From assembly GCA_934157235.1 (NCBI GenBank), contig CAKPHH010000001.1:186001-250000 (forward strand): a DNA stretch of 64,000 bases, given 5' to 3'. The translations under genes were made by a program, and so were the position numbers. Positions 16,939-25,889 of this stretch are shown piece after piece. The notes beneath the pieces are model-generated. The model was not told the DNA's origin and made no database searches. It saw only the letters and a list, made by a program, of their open reading frames with translations. Position 1 is the first letter of the stretch; each line of letters starts with the position of its first letter. This DNA comes from an uncultured Bacilli bacterium. Its GTDB lineage: Bacteria > Bacillota_I > Bacilli_A > RF39 > UBA660.

Positions 16939-17967
16939 ATGAAGAAAAAAATATTAATCATTTTATTATGTGGTTTTATGTTATTAGGACTAACCGGCTG
17001 CAACAATATCTTACAAAAAAACAATGTAAAAATTAAAAAAGCCGAAACTGCCTCACTTAAATTTACTGATTTTAATAATGGCTTAGTTAAGTTAAAAGTG
17101 CCAGAGGACTGGAAAGTCGATACTATCGGTGACTATATTCATTACACTATTAAGGTCTATAATCCCAAGAATCCAGCGTATCAGTTTTTCTTTAATTTAA
17201 AAACTGAAGGGTATAATAAATCAGCTGATGCTAAAGTTTGGCAACAGAAATATTATCCAAACAGCATTTTTGCTAAAAACCCTGTAATTTCTAGTAAAAC
17301 TACTGAAGGATTTTATAAGATATTTAATGAATTAGGCCCATTAAACAACACTTCTGCCTTTACTTTCCCAACCTTAACAGATTTCACAGTAGTCGAAAAC
17401 ATGGGAAATGCCGCACTAGGTGGCGACATTCTACGAGCTACTTTCAAGGATCAAAATGGCAAAGAAGCCGAAGGAATATTTACTGCTTATGTCTACGATG
17501 CTGGTCCATATTACGTTAATGAAAATATCATGTCAGGAAAACAAATTGATATTTACTTCTTAAATGTATATGATGCTATTTTTATTACTGCTCCAAAAGA
17601 TGAACTTGTAAACTGGGAAGAAACCTTGAATAAAATCGCCTCATCATTAGAATTTACAGATACTTTTATGAATGGATTTAGTGCCCAACAAGACGCTGTA
17701 ATGACAAGTTTCCAAAATGCTAGAAATATTTATAATCAAATATCTGATGGAATTATGGATTCTTGGAAAAAGAGAAGTGCCAGTTATGACATAATGAGTC
17801 AAAAACAGAGTGATACAACTCTTGGCTATGAAAGAGTTTATGATACTGAAACCGGCGAAATATATAAAGCCTACAATGGCTTTACAGACGACTATGATGG
17901 TAAAAGATATAAATCTATCACAGAAGACATGTATACCAAAGGAATAGATGGTTATATCGAAAAATAA
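16939..17967 (+). CDS. lipoprotein of unknown function
   Basis: A type II signal peptide ends in LLGLTGC with lipidated C21. The mature 322-residue extracellular domain contains VPEDWKVDTIGDYIHYTIKV and two tandem-looking beta-rich halves, then a Gln/Ser/Asp-rich tail with ISDGIMDSWKKRSASYDIMSQ and a GEIYKAYNGF motif. The tail resembles that of other gut Bacillota lipoproteins but I know no function. AAGGAG precedes the ATG and an AT-rich -10 (TATAAT, 16889-16894) lies upstream. Confidence 0.78.
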   Translation: MKKKILIILLCGFMLLGLTGCNNILQKNNVKIKKAETASLKFTDFNNGLVKLKVPEDWKVDTIGDYIHYTIKVYNPKNPAYQFFFNLKTEGYNKSADAKVWQQKYYPNSIFAKNPVISSKTTEGFYKIFNELGPLNNTSAFTFPTLTDFTVVENMGNAALGGDILRATFKDQNGKEAEGIFTAYVYDAGPYYVNENIMSGKQIDIYFLNVYDAIFITAPKDELVNWEETLNKIASSLEFTDTFMNGFSAQQDAVMTSFQNARNIYNQISDGIMDSWKKRSASYDIMSQKQSDTTLGYERVYDTETGEIYKAYNGFTDDYDGKRYKSITEDMYTKGIDGYIEK

Positions 17968-17983
17968 TAAGAATTGATAGTTT

Positions 17984-18489
17984 ATGTTAAAGTTTAAATA
18001 TTGTGGAACTCATATAAAAGATGAAGAGTACATGAACTATATGAGTTCTAAGGACTATCAAGTAAAAAGTCTCATAGAAGAGAAAAATTCGAGACTTTTG
18101 AAATGAAAAAGCCCAATTGAGTATACTTACCACATTTTCTACTTTAGGGATATGTCTAAAGAAAATATCAATAAAAAAAATTAAAGAGCTTCGAAAAGAA
18201 AACATTGAATTCGTTCATAGATATTAATTTTTGGGAAATTTTTAAACCTAAAAATAGCTTTGAACTATACAAGCCAAGTGAGCAATTAGAACTATGCCAA
18301 AAAATTAGACAGCCCATGTTACTAGCTGTAATCATTTGCCCGATACTATTAATAGTTCTAACCATTCTATCAATCAATATAATTAAATTATTCTTAATAC
18401 CTTCAATTCTACTAACAATCCGCTTTCTTATCTGTCTATATTTAATGATTGAGTACACTATATTAATTAATGAATTAAAAAATAAATAA
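17984..18489 (+). pseudogene. multiply frameshifted DUF2812-like membrane protein gene
   Basis: Reading across three frames gives a continuous protein: FKYCGTHIKDEEYMNYMSSK, then KPIEYTYHIFYFRDMSKENI, then KIKELRKENIEFVHRY, then FWEIFKPKNSFELYKPSEQ and two C-terminal transmembrane helices (about 18322-18470). Joining them needs at least three single-base corrections (for example one A removed from the A8 run near 18174-18182). The pattern (EYTYxI, a GWE-like segment, W.xFxP, ELY, two TM helices) resembles DUF2812 proteins. The last part is an open frame from TTG 18205 but lacks a Shine-Dalgarno. Confidence 0.6.
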
Positions 18490-18590
18490 AGTGGTATTAC
18501 CATATCAAAATAATCAATAAGCACACTAAAAAAAGCAATGCAAAACCAGCAAAATTTGTTTAATATTATAATTATTAGGAGATGATAACA

Positions 18591-19292
18591 TTGGCATATA
18601 TAGAATTTAAAAATGTTAATAAGATTTATAAAATGGGTGAAGTTGAAATTAATGCCTTAAATAATACCTCTTTTGAAATAGAAAAAGGTGAACTTGTTTG
18701 TATTCTAGGTCCATCAGGAGCCGGCAAAACTACTTGTCTAAACATTCTAGGTGGAATGGATCGTCTAACGTCAGGAGAAGTAATTGTTGATGGTAAAGTT
18801 ATAAATAAATTAAATGAAAAAGAACTAACCAAATATCGTCGCAATGATATCGGTTTTGTCTTCCAATTCTATAATTTAATTCAAAATATGACTGTCTTAG
18901 AAAATGTCGAACTAGCAGTTCAGTTATGTAAAAATCATCTAGATCCAAATAAGATTTTAGATAATGTTGGTCTAGAAAATAGAAAAAGTAATTTTCCAGC
19001 TCAACTATCAGGTGGAGAACAACAACGTGTCGCCATAGCTAGAGCCATCTCTAAAAATCCTAAAATACTTCTTTGTGATGAACCAACTGGAGCCTTAGAT
19101 TATAAAACAGGTAAACAAATTCTTAAATTACTACAAGATACTTGTCGTAAAGAAAAGATGACTGTTGTCATTATTACCCATAATTCTGCCATTAGTCCTA
19201 TGGCTGATAAAATTATTAAATTCAGAAATGGTGCCACAACCGATGTCATCATAAATAAAAAACCAAAAGACATAGAAGAAATAGAGTGGTAA
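18591..19292 (+). CDS. ABC transporter ATP-binding protein (MacB/LolD type)
   Basis: The ATPase has Walker A GPSGAGKT (40-47), signature LSGGEQQRVA (139-148) and Walker B ILLCDEPTGALD (159-170). The TGALD ending is typical of the LolD/MacB/FtsE-like group that works with FtsX-fold permeases. I chose TTG 18591, 9 nt after AGGAG; ATG 18582 directly abuts that site. The permease begins 1 nt after its stop, so the two form one complex. Confidence 0.92.
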   Translation: MAYIEFKNVNKIYKMGEVEINALNNTSFEIEKGELVCILGPSGAGKTTCLNILGGMDRLTSGEVIVDGKVINKLNEKELTKYRRNDIGFVFQFYNLIQNMTVLENVELAVQLCKNHLDPNKILDNVGLENRKSNFPAQLSGGEQQRVAIARAISKNPKILLCDEPTGALDYKTGKQILKLLQDTCRKEKMTVVIITHNSAISPMADKIIKFRNGATTDVIINKKPKDIEEIEW

Positions 19293-19293
19293 T

Positions 19294-21759
19294 ATGAAAA
19301 ATATATTATTAAAACATATCTTTATGAAAATAAAAGATAACTATAAAAGATTTTTATCACTACTTTGCATGGCCTTACTCGGAGTAGGTTTTTATGCTGG
19401 AATTCAAGCCGCCAGTCCCAATATACTAAAAACTCTTGATACCTTCTACGACGAAAATAATGTTTACGATATCGAAGTTGTCTCTAATTTAGGCTTGACC
19501 AAAGCTGACATCAAAGAATTGTCCAAAATCAAAAACATTGAAAAAGTAGTTGGAACATACTCAAAAGATGTCTATCTAAATCTTAATAACAAGCAATATG
19601 TCTTAAAACTAATTGGTCTAAATAAAAAAATAAATAACATCTATATAGAAAAAGGAAGACTACCGAGTAATAATAATGAAATAGTAGTTGAAAAATCTCT
19701 ACTAGAAGACAATAATTTAACTCTAAATGATAGTGTTACTATTGAAAATAATGACTATAAAATAGTTGGAACTATGCTAAGCCCACTATATTTTAGTAAT
19801 GACAGGCCAAGTACTACTCTTGGCAATGGTAAAGTTAACTACCTTGTCTATCTAAATGAAAATGTCATAAAACAAGATGTCTATACCAACATCTATCTAA
19901 CTGTAAAAGGTACAAAAGATAAAATAACTAATAGCAAAGAGTATAAAAATGCTATCAAAACAGCAACTACTAATATAGAAAAAATTCAAAAAGAAAGAGA
20001 ATCTGCTAGGTATGACGAACTATATAGTGACATCATTAGACAGTCGGAAACATATAACATACACTTAGATAAAACAACTCTTGTAAGCCCTAAATGGTAC
20101 ATTTTTGATAGATTAGATAACGTTTCTTGCAAAGAACTTATTAATGCTAGTGAAAACTTAAAACAGATAGGTAATGTTTTCCCAATAATTTTCTTCTGTA
20201 TCGCTATTTTAGTTAGTTTAATTTCTATGATGCGTATGATTGAAGAAGACAGAACTGAAAATGGAACGCTAAAGTCTCTGGGCTTTAACAATTTCCAAAT
20301 AACTTCTAAATACGTTATCTATTCCTTACTAGCAACTATAATAGGAGGGCTGTTAGGAATAGTAATAGGTTCTCTCTTTATCCCAAGAGTTGTCTGGAAC
20401 GCCTATAAAACCATGTTTACTATTCCAAAATTCATCTGTGAAATAGATACTTCATCTAATATAATTGGACTTTTAATTTGCATTATCTGTATCTGTGGAA
20501 CCACTATCTTCGTTTGTATTAAAAATTTAAAAGAAGTACCGGCTAATCTAATGCGTCCAAAAGCACCAAAAACAGGTAAAAAGATTATTTTAGAACATAT
20601 ACCTTTTATTTGGAAAAGATTAAAGTTCTCCAGTAAAATAACCATCAGAAATATCTTTAGATATAAAAGTAGAGTTCTAACCACCATAATTGGTATTACT
20701 GGTTGTACAGCTCTAATATTAACTGGGTTTGGTCTAAGAGACTCCATAAAAGGTATAACTAATTTCCAGTTCACTAATATTTTTAAATACGATAAGATGT
20801 TAATGTTAAGGGAAACTGCCAACGCAAGTACTTTAAAAAACGAATTACTAAATAACCCTATAGTTAAAGAAACGGTTGAAACAAATATTAATACTGCCAC
20901 AGTCACTTATAACAAAGAAGAACAAGAAGTAACTATAATAGTTCCAAATAACAAAGAAGAACTAAATAAAGTTATCAATCTAATAGATGCAACCAATGAT
21001 AAAAATGAGAATCTAATTCCTAAAGATAATACTTGTATTATTAGTGAAAAAACTTCTAAATTATTAGACGTCAACGTAGGTGATAAAATAACAATTCTAG
21101 ATAATGACCATAAAAAGCATCAAGTAACTGTTGACAAAATTATCAAAAATTATATCAACCAATATTTATATTTATCCAAAACAACATATGAAAATATCTT
21201 TGGTGATTATAAAACAAATTCGTATCTTATCAAACTAAATGCTGTAAGTACTAAGAAACAAAACGACTTTGATGAAGAATATATTAGTAAAAGTGAAATT
21301 GCTTCTATCATAAATAACGAAGATATGAAGAAGAGTATGAATGATGTGATTGCCTCAATTGACTCCGTAGTTGCAATTCTGATAGTAGCTGCTGCAATAC
21401 TAGCCTTTGTTGTTTTATACAACCTATCTAATATTAATATAAGTGAAAGAAAAAGAGAAATTGCCACTCTAAAAGTCTTGGGATTTTATCCAAATGAAGT
21501 TGATAGATATATAACCCAAGAGACTATTATTCTAACAGTAATTGGTATTACCCTAGGTTTAGTATCAGGATCATACTTATGTCACTATATTATTTCAACT
21601 TGTGAGCCAGATTATTTATTATTTGATAGACGAGTTGATACAATCAGCTACATCCTGTCAGCTTTAATAACTGTTATTTTTACAATTATTGTAAATATAG
21701 TAACTCATTATAATTTAAAAAAGATCAATATGGTTGCTTCCTTAAAAAATGTAGAGTAA
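19294..21759 (+). CDS. FtsX-fold ABC permease with two FtsX domains
   Basis: This 821-residue permease pairs with the ATPase just upstream. An N-terminal transmembrane helix (about 17-35) precedes a large extracytoplasmic domain. A first FtsX helix set (about 290-400, containing MMRMIEEDRTENGTLKSLGF), a second N-terminal helix (about 460), a second extracytoplasmic domain and a C-terminal set (about 690-815, with ISERKREIATLKVLGF) follow. The duplicated RE(I/N)xTLKxLGF motifs are the cytoplasmic coupling helices. Likely roles include lipid, lipoprotein or peptide extrusion; substrate unknown. Confidence 0.9.
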   Translation: MKNILLKHIFMKIKDNYKRFLSLLCMALLGVGFYAGIQAASPNILKTLDTFYDENNVYDIEVVSNLGLTKADIKELSKIKNIEKVVGTYSKDVYLNLNNKQYVLKLIGLNKKINNIYIEKGRLPSNNNEIVVEKSLLEDNNLTLNDSVTIENNDYKIVGTMLSPLYFSNDRPSTTLGNGKVNYLVYLNENVIKQDVYTNIYLTVKGTKDKITNSKEYKNAIKTATTNIEKIQKERESARYDELYSDIIRQSETYNIHLDKTTLVSPKWYIFDRLDNVSCKELINASENLKQIGNVFPIIFFCIAILVSLISMMRMIEEDRTENGTLKSLGFNNFQITSKYVIYSLLATIIGGLLGIVIGSLFIPRVVWNAYKTMFTIPKFICEIDTSSNIIGLLICIICICGTTIFVCIKNLKEVPANLMRPKAPKTGKKIILEHIPFIWKRLKFSSKITIRNIFRYKSRVLTTIIGITGCTALILTGFGLRDSIKGITNFQFTNIFKYDKMLMLRETANASTLKNELLNNPIVKETVETNINTATVTYNKEEQEVTIIVPNNKEELNKVINLIDATNDKNENLIPKDNTCIISEKTSKLLDVNVGDKITILDNDHKKHQVTVDKIIKNYINQYLYLSKTTYENIFGDYKTNSYLIKLNAVSTKKQNDFDEEYISKSEIASIINNEDMKKSMNDVIASIDSVVAILIVAAAILAFVVLYNLSNINISERKREIATLKVLGFYPNEVDRYITQETIILTVIGITLGLVSGSYLCHYIISTCEPDYLLFDRRVDTISYILSALITVIFTIIVNIVTHYNLKKINMVASLKNVE

Positions 21760-22013
21760 ATAAAACATTATACCTGCCAAATAACTTTTACAAACTTCCA
21801 AAGACATTAAAAAAGTTGAAACTAAAGGTAATATGACCAAAAACATTCCAAACATCAGTTTTGGTCTAAATCCTAGTATAATTGATGCAAATCCTACTAA
21901 AGTAAAACATTTATCCCTAAAACGTTACTTTTAAGTCCAAAAGAGAAGAAAATAATAAAGTATTATGATAGAATAAATAAAAGAAGAAAGCTATTAAGAA
22001 TAGGAGACAAATT
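21760..22013. other. intergenic stretch with a possible minus-strand gene relic
   Basis: No good forward gene is present. On the minus strand about 50 codons read as a hydrophobic segment (for example FTLVGFASIILGF and MFGMFLVILPLVSTFLMS) without a start codon or upstream Shine-Dalgarno. This may be a remnant of a membrane protein gene. An AGGAG site for the next gene lies at its end. Confidence 0.3.
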
Positions 22014-22691
22014 ATGCAAGTATTACACAGAATAATAGAAAGTTCTTGGTCCGAAGAAACCACTAATCTTGAAAATCAAAACATTGGACAAAGTGATATA
22101 ACAGCCTTAGTCATTAAAACTCTACTAGGTGGCAAAATAATTAGATTAAAAACTAACACTAAAGATCATTATTGTAATGTTATAAACTCTACCTTAGTTG
22201 ATTATACCAATGAATCTTTTGCTGATTATCACTTAACAGAAACATCAATATCTGAAGTAGATGAATCAGAACTCTTAGAAAAAGAAGAATTAAGACAAAG
22301 ATATTTAATCTTCTTAAAAAATATTACTCACACTATCCAAGAGGAGTTTAAAGCCAAATTAGCCGAAGATTCTGAAAGAGTAGGCCTAACAGGAACAAAC
22401 AACAGTCCTTATATATACTTAGACTTAACTGATTACTATGATGGAGGAGCTTATGAAAGGGTTGCTTTTACTTTGAAAACTGCATCCGAAAGTGTCCATC
22501 ATGAATACATTAAAGATAAAGAAGATGGAACGATCAGTATGACCTCGAGAGCCAAAAAAACATCTCAAAAAGATCAAAAACTTAACCCAACTATAATTGA
22601 TCAAGTATTGAGTCTTGCTAGAGAAAATAAAAGCTCAATTGAGTCTATCAAAATCTTAGAGAAAAAAGTTAGCTCTCTAGTAACTGATTAA
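22014..22691 (+). CDS. protein with YunG-like N-terminal domain
   Basis: The first 85 residues resemble YunG-family proteins: SWSEETTN near residue 10, then GQSDITALVIKTLLGGKIIR and HYCNVINSTLVDYTNESF. The order W, Gln-rich segment, TALVI, GG.I, HY.N, VD.T is that of YunG. The remaining 140 residues form a second region (YIYLDLTDYYDGGAYERVAF, then a charged coiled-coil-like C-terminus) that I do not recognise. Function of YunG proteins is not established. AGGAG precedes the ATG; the DUF1287 gene follows after 8 nt. Confidence 0.6.
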   Translation: MQVLHRIIESSWSEETTNLENQNIGQSDITALVIKTLLGGKIIRLKTNTKDHYCNVINSTLVDYTNESFADYHLTETSISEVDESELLEKEELRQRYLIFLKNITHTIQEEFKAKLAEDSERVGLTGTNNSPYIYLDLTDYYDGGAYERVAFTLKTASESVHHEYIKDKEDGTISMTSRAKKTSQKDQKLNPTIIDQVLSLARENKSSIESIKILEKKVSSLVTD

Positions 22692-22699
22692 GGTGTATA

Positions 22700-23344
22700 A
22701 TGAATAAAAAAGTAGTAGTAATTATCATCCTAGCCATTTTGCTTTCTCTAATATTAACTCTTTATAATTTTAATTATCTTCCTCATAAAAAATACACCAA
22801 TCAAGACTTTGATATAAAGACATATAAAAGTGCAATTGATAAAGATAATGATGGTATTGATGATCAAACTGATATTCTCCAAAATACAAGAAAATACATT
22901 GCAAAAAAGCCTAAGTATAAAAGTAAATATTATGAAACTGGATATCCCAATGATAACTATGGAGTTTGTACAGATGTTGTTGCCTTTGCCTTACTAGAGG
23001 CAGGATATGACTTAAAGGAATTAGTAAACGAAGACATAAAAAAGAATAAAGAATTATATAACATTGACATTATAGATAAAAACATTGATTTTCGTAGAGT
23101 AAAAAATCTTCAAGTTTATTTTAAAAATAACGCTATTTTTCTTACTACTGATATTAATGATATAACAGCTTGGCAAGGAGGAGATATTATTATATTTAAA
23201 AAGCATATTGGTATTGTCTCTGACAAAAGAAATAAAAAAGGTATAAGTTTTATTATTCATCATGCTAATCCGTTTCAGCTTTATTATGAAGAAGATGTTT
23301 TGGAAAAATACACCGATATAGTAGGGCATTATCGTATTAGTTAA
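22700..23344 (+). CDS. DUF1287-family NlpC/P60-like extracellular protein
   Basis: An N-terminal signal-anchor (about 4-23) precedes a putative calcium-binding motif DKDNDGIDDQTD (47-58) and a DUF1287 domain. YYETGYPNDNYGVCTDVV contains the likely nucleophile C90, and later KKHIGIVSD and IHHANP supply His residues of a Cys-His pair. DUF1287 proteins fall in the NlpC/P60-like clan, so a cell-wall amidase or peptidase activity is plausible but unproven. It is closely spaced after the YunG-like gene. Confidence 0.82.
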   Translation: MNKKVVVIIILAILLSLILTLYNFNYLPHKKYTNQDFDIKTYKSAIDKDNDGIDDQTDILQNTRKYIAKKPKYKSKYYETGYPNDNYGVCTDVVAFALLEAGYDLKELVNEDIKKNKELYNIDIIDKNIDFRRVKNLQVYFKNNAIFLTTDINDITAWQGGDIIIFKKHIGIVSDKRNKKGISFIIHHANPFQLYYEEDVLEKYTDIVGHYRIS

Positions 23345-23370
23345 AAAGAATAAAAGGAGTAGTAAGTAAT

Positions 23371-24021
23371 ATGAAAAAGAAGTATAAAAAATTTTTAACA
23401 GAATATTTAAATAAGGATCATGTTTTTGATAAAGAAACTTTAATTGGCATCTTTTGTTTAGTAATCGTTATAACTGGAATATTTGGTTGGTTATATGAAT
23501 TCATTTTCTATTATTTTAATGGTGGTATGAAAGAATTTTATTGGCGTGGCGGAAATTTTCTTCCTTGGATTAACATCTATGCCACAGGTTCCCTAATAAT
23601 TTATTTCCTAACTTATAAACATCGCAAAAAGCCTTGGAAAGTATTTTTAATCAGTTTTTTATCAACCGGTATTTTAGAATATTTCTCAGGCCTTGGTATG
23701 TATATTATTGGCAATGGTAAAAGATGTTGGGATTATAATCAAGAAATTCTAAATTTTGGTAACATTAATGGTTTTGTTTGTCTAAGAAGTGTTCTCTTCT
23801 TTGGTTTATCAGCCTTGCTACTAATGTATGTCATCATTCCATTCTGTTTTTATCTAGCTAAGTGTACCCCTAAAAAGAGATTTATGAGAATGAGTATCAT
23901 CTTATGTTTCTTTATTTTATTAGATGAGTTTTATAACTTAATTTTCGCAAGAGTTTTAAACTTGCCAAGAGCCTATGACATATATAGTCGTTTAGGTTTC
24001 AATTATGTTCGTTTTAAATAG
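23371..24021 (+). CDS. CmpB-type putative ABC transporter permease (PF06541-like)
   Basis: This 216-residue polytopic protein has about five transmembrane helices. The family pattern is visible: GWLYEFIFYY near the N-terminus, WRGGNFLPWINIYATGSL, TGILEYFSGLGMYI, RCWDYNQEILNFGNINGFV and RSVLFFGLSALLL. These match the CmpB-like membrane family, which is annotated as a putative ABC permease although an ATPase partner is rarely known. AAGGAG precedes the ATG; a Nudix gene follows after 8 nt. Confidence 0.8.
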   Translation: MKKKYKKFLTEYLNKDHVFDKETLIGIFCLVIVITGIFGWLYEFIFYYFNGGMKEFYWRGGNFLPWINIYATGSLIIYFLTYKHRKKPWKVFLISFLSTGILEYFSGLGMYIIGNGKRCWDYNQEILNFGNINGFVCLRSVLFFGLSALLLMYVIIPFCFYLAKCTPKKRFMRMSIILCFFILLDEFYNLIFARVLNLPRAYDIYSRLGFNYVRFK

Positions 24022-24029
24022 GAAGTCGT

Positions 24030-24521
24030 ATGGAATATTTAGATATTTATAATGAGAAAAAAGAAAAATTAAACAAAAAGGTTAAACGAGGTGACAAAAT
24101 CCTAGATAATGAACATATTCTAGTTACTGTTATCTTTATTGAAAATAGTGAAGGAAAATTTTTAATTCAAAAAACTTCCAAAGAAAAAGGGGAAAATTAT
24201 GCTACAACCGGAGGTCATGTCTTATCCGGAGAAACTTCTAAAGAAGCTATTATCAGAGAAACAGAAGAAGAACTAGGAATCGATATTTCCAAAGAAAACA
24301 TTATCTATATTGGTGATTTATTATTTGGTATACCATTTGGTGAAATATACTATCTAAAAAAAGATCTCGATATATCTAAATTAAAACTCCAACAAGAAGA
24401 AGTAAAGAAGGTAGAGTATTTATCACAAGACGAAATCCTAAAATTAATAGAAACCGATAAAATAATTAAGTCTCATGGCTTAATGTTTAAAAAATTACTA
24501 GAAAAATCATCCTCTAAATAA
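24030..24521 (+). CDS. Nudix hydrolase
   Basis: This 163-residue cytoplasmic protein has a full Nudix box GGHVLSGETSKEAIIRETEE (about 57-76) followed by ELG. The N-terminus (YLDIYNEKKEKLNKKVKRGD) resembles isopentenyl-diphosphate isomerase-like or Nudix hydrolases with a leading substrate strand. The substrate is unknown. It sits close to the preceding membrane-protein gene. Confidence 0.85.
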   Translation: MEYLDIYNEKKEKLNKKVKRGDKILDNEHILVTVIFIENSEGKFLIQKTSKEKGENYATTGGHVLSGETSKEAIIRETEEELGIDISKENIIYIGDLLFGIPFGEIYYLKKDLDISKLKLQQEEVKKVEYLSQDEILKLIETDKIIKSHGLMFKKLLEKSSSK

Positions 24522-24553
24522 CAGATAATTTCAAACTAGAAAGGAAAGTTAAT

Positions 24554-25096
24554 ATGACAATAGAAGAAATTAAAACACCAGATGATATCTTACAATTTAT
24601 GGAAGAAAATATAAGATATGGTTGGTTAGATATAAATGATGAAGAACATATTGGTAACTTAGAAAATGTTCGTAGACTATATCGTACTGCCAGTATTGAA
24701 GAATCCTTGAAACACAAACTAGGAACTTGTGTTGAACAAGTAAACTTAATGCATCATCTCTTAGATACTCTAGGTATTCCTAACAAAATGTTTTGTACTA
24801 GAGTCTATGAAACAGATGATTTTAATGATTTAGATGCTGAGGAGCATATGCACTGTTTCGTTTTATATTATCAAGATGGAAAAGTTCATCAAATAGAACA
24901 TCCTGATGGAAAAAGAAAAGGTCTCTATCATTTTGAAACAGAAGAGACTGCTATCAAAGAAATAAACGCTATTTACGAAAAAATGGCTAATGGAGTGGCA
25001 AGACCAGTGACTGAGTTTCAAACTGTCATTCCAAATCAAACTTTCAAAGAATTTAACGCTTATATTAATAGTCTTGACAATTCTAAACAAAAATAG
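24554..25096 (+). CDS. transglutaminase-like cysteine protein
   Basis: This 180-residue cytoplasmic protein has a transglutaminase-like core with catalytic C59 in LGTCVEQVNLMHHLLD, H98/H100 in EEHMHCFVLYY and a third polar residue in IEHPDGKRKG (about 115-119). Cys-His-Asp proteins of this kind can be proteases, amidases or acyltransferases. The lack of a signal peptide suggests an intracellular role. AAGGAAAG precedes the ATG and a terminator follows. Confidence 0.78.
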   Translation: MTIEEIKTPDDILQFMEENIRYGWLDINDEEHIGNLENVRRLYRTASIEESLKHKLGTCVEQVNLMHHLLDTLGIPNKMFCTRVYETDDFNDLDAEEHMHCFVLYYQDGKVHQIEHPDGKRKGLYHFETEETAIKEINAIYEKMANGVARPVTEFQTVIPNQTFKEFNAYINSLDNSKQK

Positions 25097-25106
25097 AATT
25101 GTTTTT
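25078..25106 (+). terminator. Rho-independent terminator
   Basis: CAATTCTA (25078-25085) pairs with TAGAATTG (25094-25101), followed by five T. It overlaps the 3' end of the preceding gene. Confidence 0.85.
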
Positions 25107-25118
25107 CTATACAAATAA

Positions 25119-25136
25119 TGTATCATGTGATACAAT
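25119..25136 (+). promoter_or_regulatory. operator-like palindrome overlapping a -10 box
   Basis: TGTATCA-TG-TGATACA (25119-25134) is a perfect 7-bp inverted repeat with a 2-nt centre. Its right arm runs into a TACAAT -10 candidate (25131-25136) of the ABC exporter operon. The arrangement is that of a repressor site. No regulator gene lies beside the operon. Confidence 0.55.
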
Positions 25137-25175
25137 AAACTTACATAACATTAATAAGAAAGGAAAAATATTATT

Positions 25176-25889
25176 ATGATAGAAATAAAAAACGTTAGTA
25201 AAACCTATAATGGTACTAAAAAAGCTTTAGACACTATAAATTTAACCATCTCATCTGGCGAAATATTTGCCTTTATCGGTCATAATGGTGCCGGTAAAAC
25301 TACTATGATTAAATCAATTGTTGGTATTTTAGAATTTGAAGAAGGAGATATTTTAATTGATGGTAAATCTATTAAAGAAGATCCTATTGGCTGTAAATTA
25401 GAAATGGCCTACGTACCTGATAATCCTGATCTTTATGAGAATATGAGAGCTATTGACTTTATTAATTTTGTCTGTGATATGTATGATATTGATATAAATG
25501 AAAGAAAGAAAAATATTGAAAAGTATGCTAAAATGTTTGAACTAGAAAATAAATTAACCGATGACATTTCTAGTTACTCTCATGGTATGAAACAAAAAGT
25601 TGCTCTTATTGCCGCTCTTGCTCATAACCCTAAAGTTCTAATTATGGATGAACCATTTGTAGGCCTAGATCCTCAAGCAGTTTATGATATGAAAGAATTA
25701 ATGAAAAAAATGGTAAAAGAGGGTAAAACAATCTTTTTTTCAACTCATATATTAGATGTTGCTGAAAAACTATGTGATCATGTTGCCATAATTAAAGCCG
25801 GAAAGATAGTAAAAACAGGTAAAATGAAAGATATTAAAGGTGACTCTTCCTTAGAACAAGTCTTCTTGGAATTAGGTGAGAACAAATGA
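25176..25889 (+). CDS. ABC-2 type transporter ATP-binding protein
   Basis: The 237-residue ATPase has Walker A GHNGAGKT (35-42), signature YSHGMKQKVA (134-143; SHGMK replaces LSGGQ, as usual in ABC-2 exporters) and Walker B VLIMDEPFVGLDPQ (154-167). It overlaps the permease gene by 4 bp (ATGA), so the pair forms one complex. AAGGAAA precedes the ATG. Confidence 0.92.
   Translation: MIEIKNVSKTYNGTKKALDTINLTISSGEIFAFIGHNGAGKTTMIKSIVGILEFEEGDILIDGKSIKEDPIGCKLEMAYVPDNPDLYENMRAIDFINFVCDMYDIDINERKKNIEKYAKMFELENKLTDDISSYSHGMKQKVALIAALAHNPKVLIMDEPFVGLDPQAVYDMKELMKKMVKEGKTIFFSTHILDVAEKLCDHVAIIKAGKIVKTGKMKDIKGDSSLEQVFLELGENK

Noticed and set aside
17968..18590. Small functional membrane protein from TTG 18205
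   Set aside because: No ribosome-binding site, and upstream frames clearly complete it as a broken larger gene; treated as a pseudogene.
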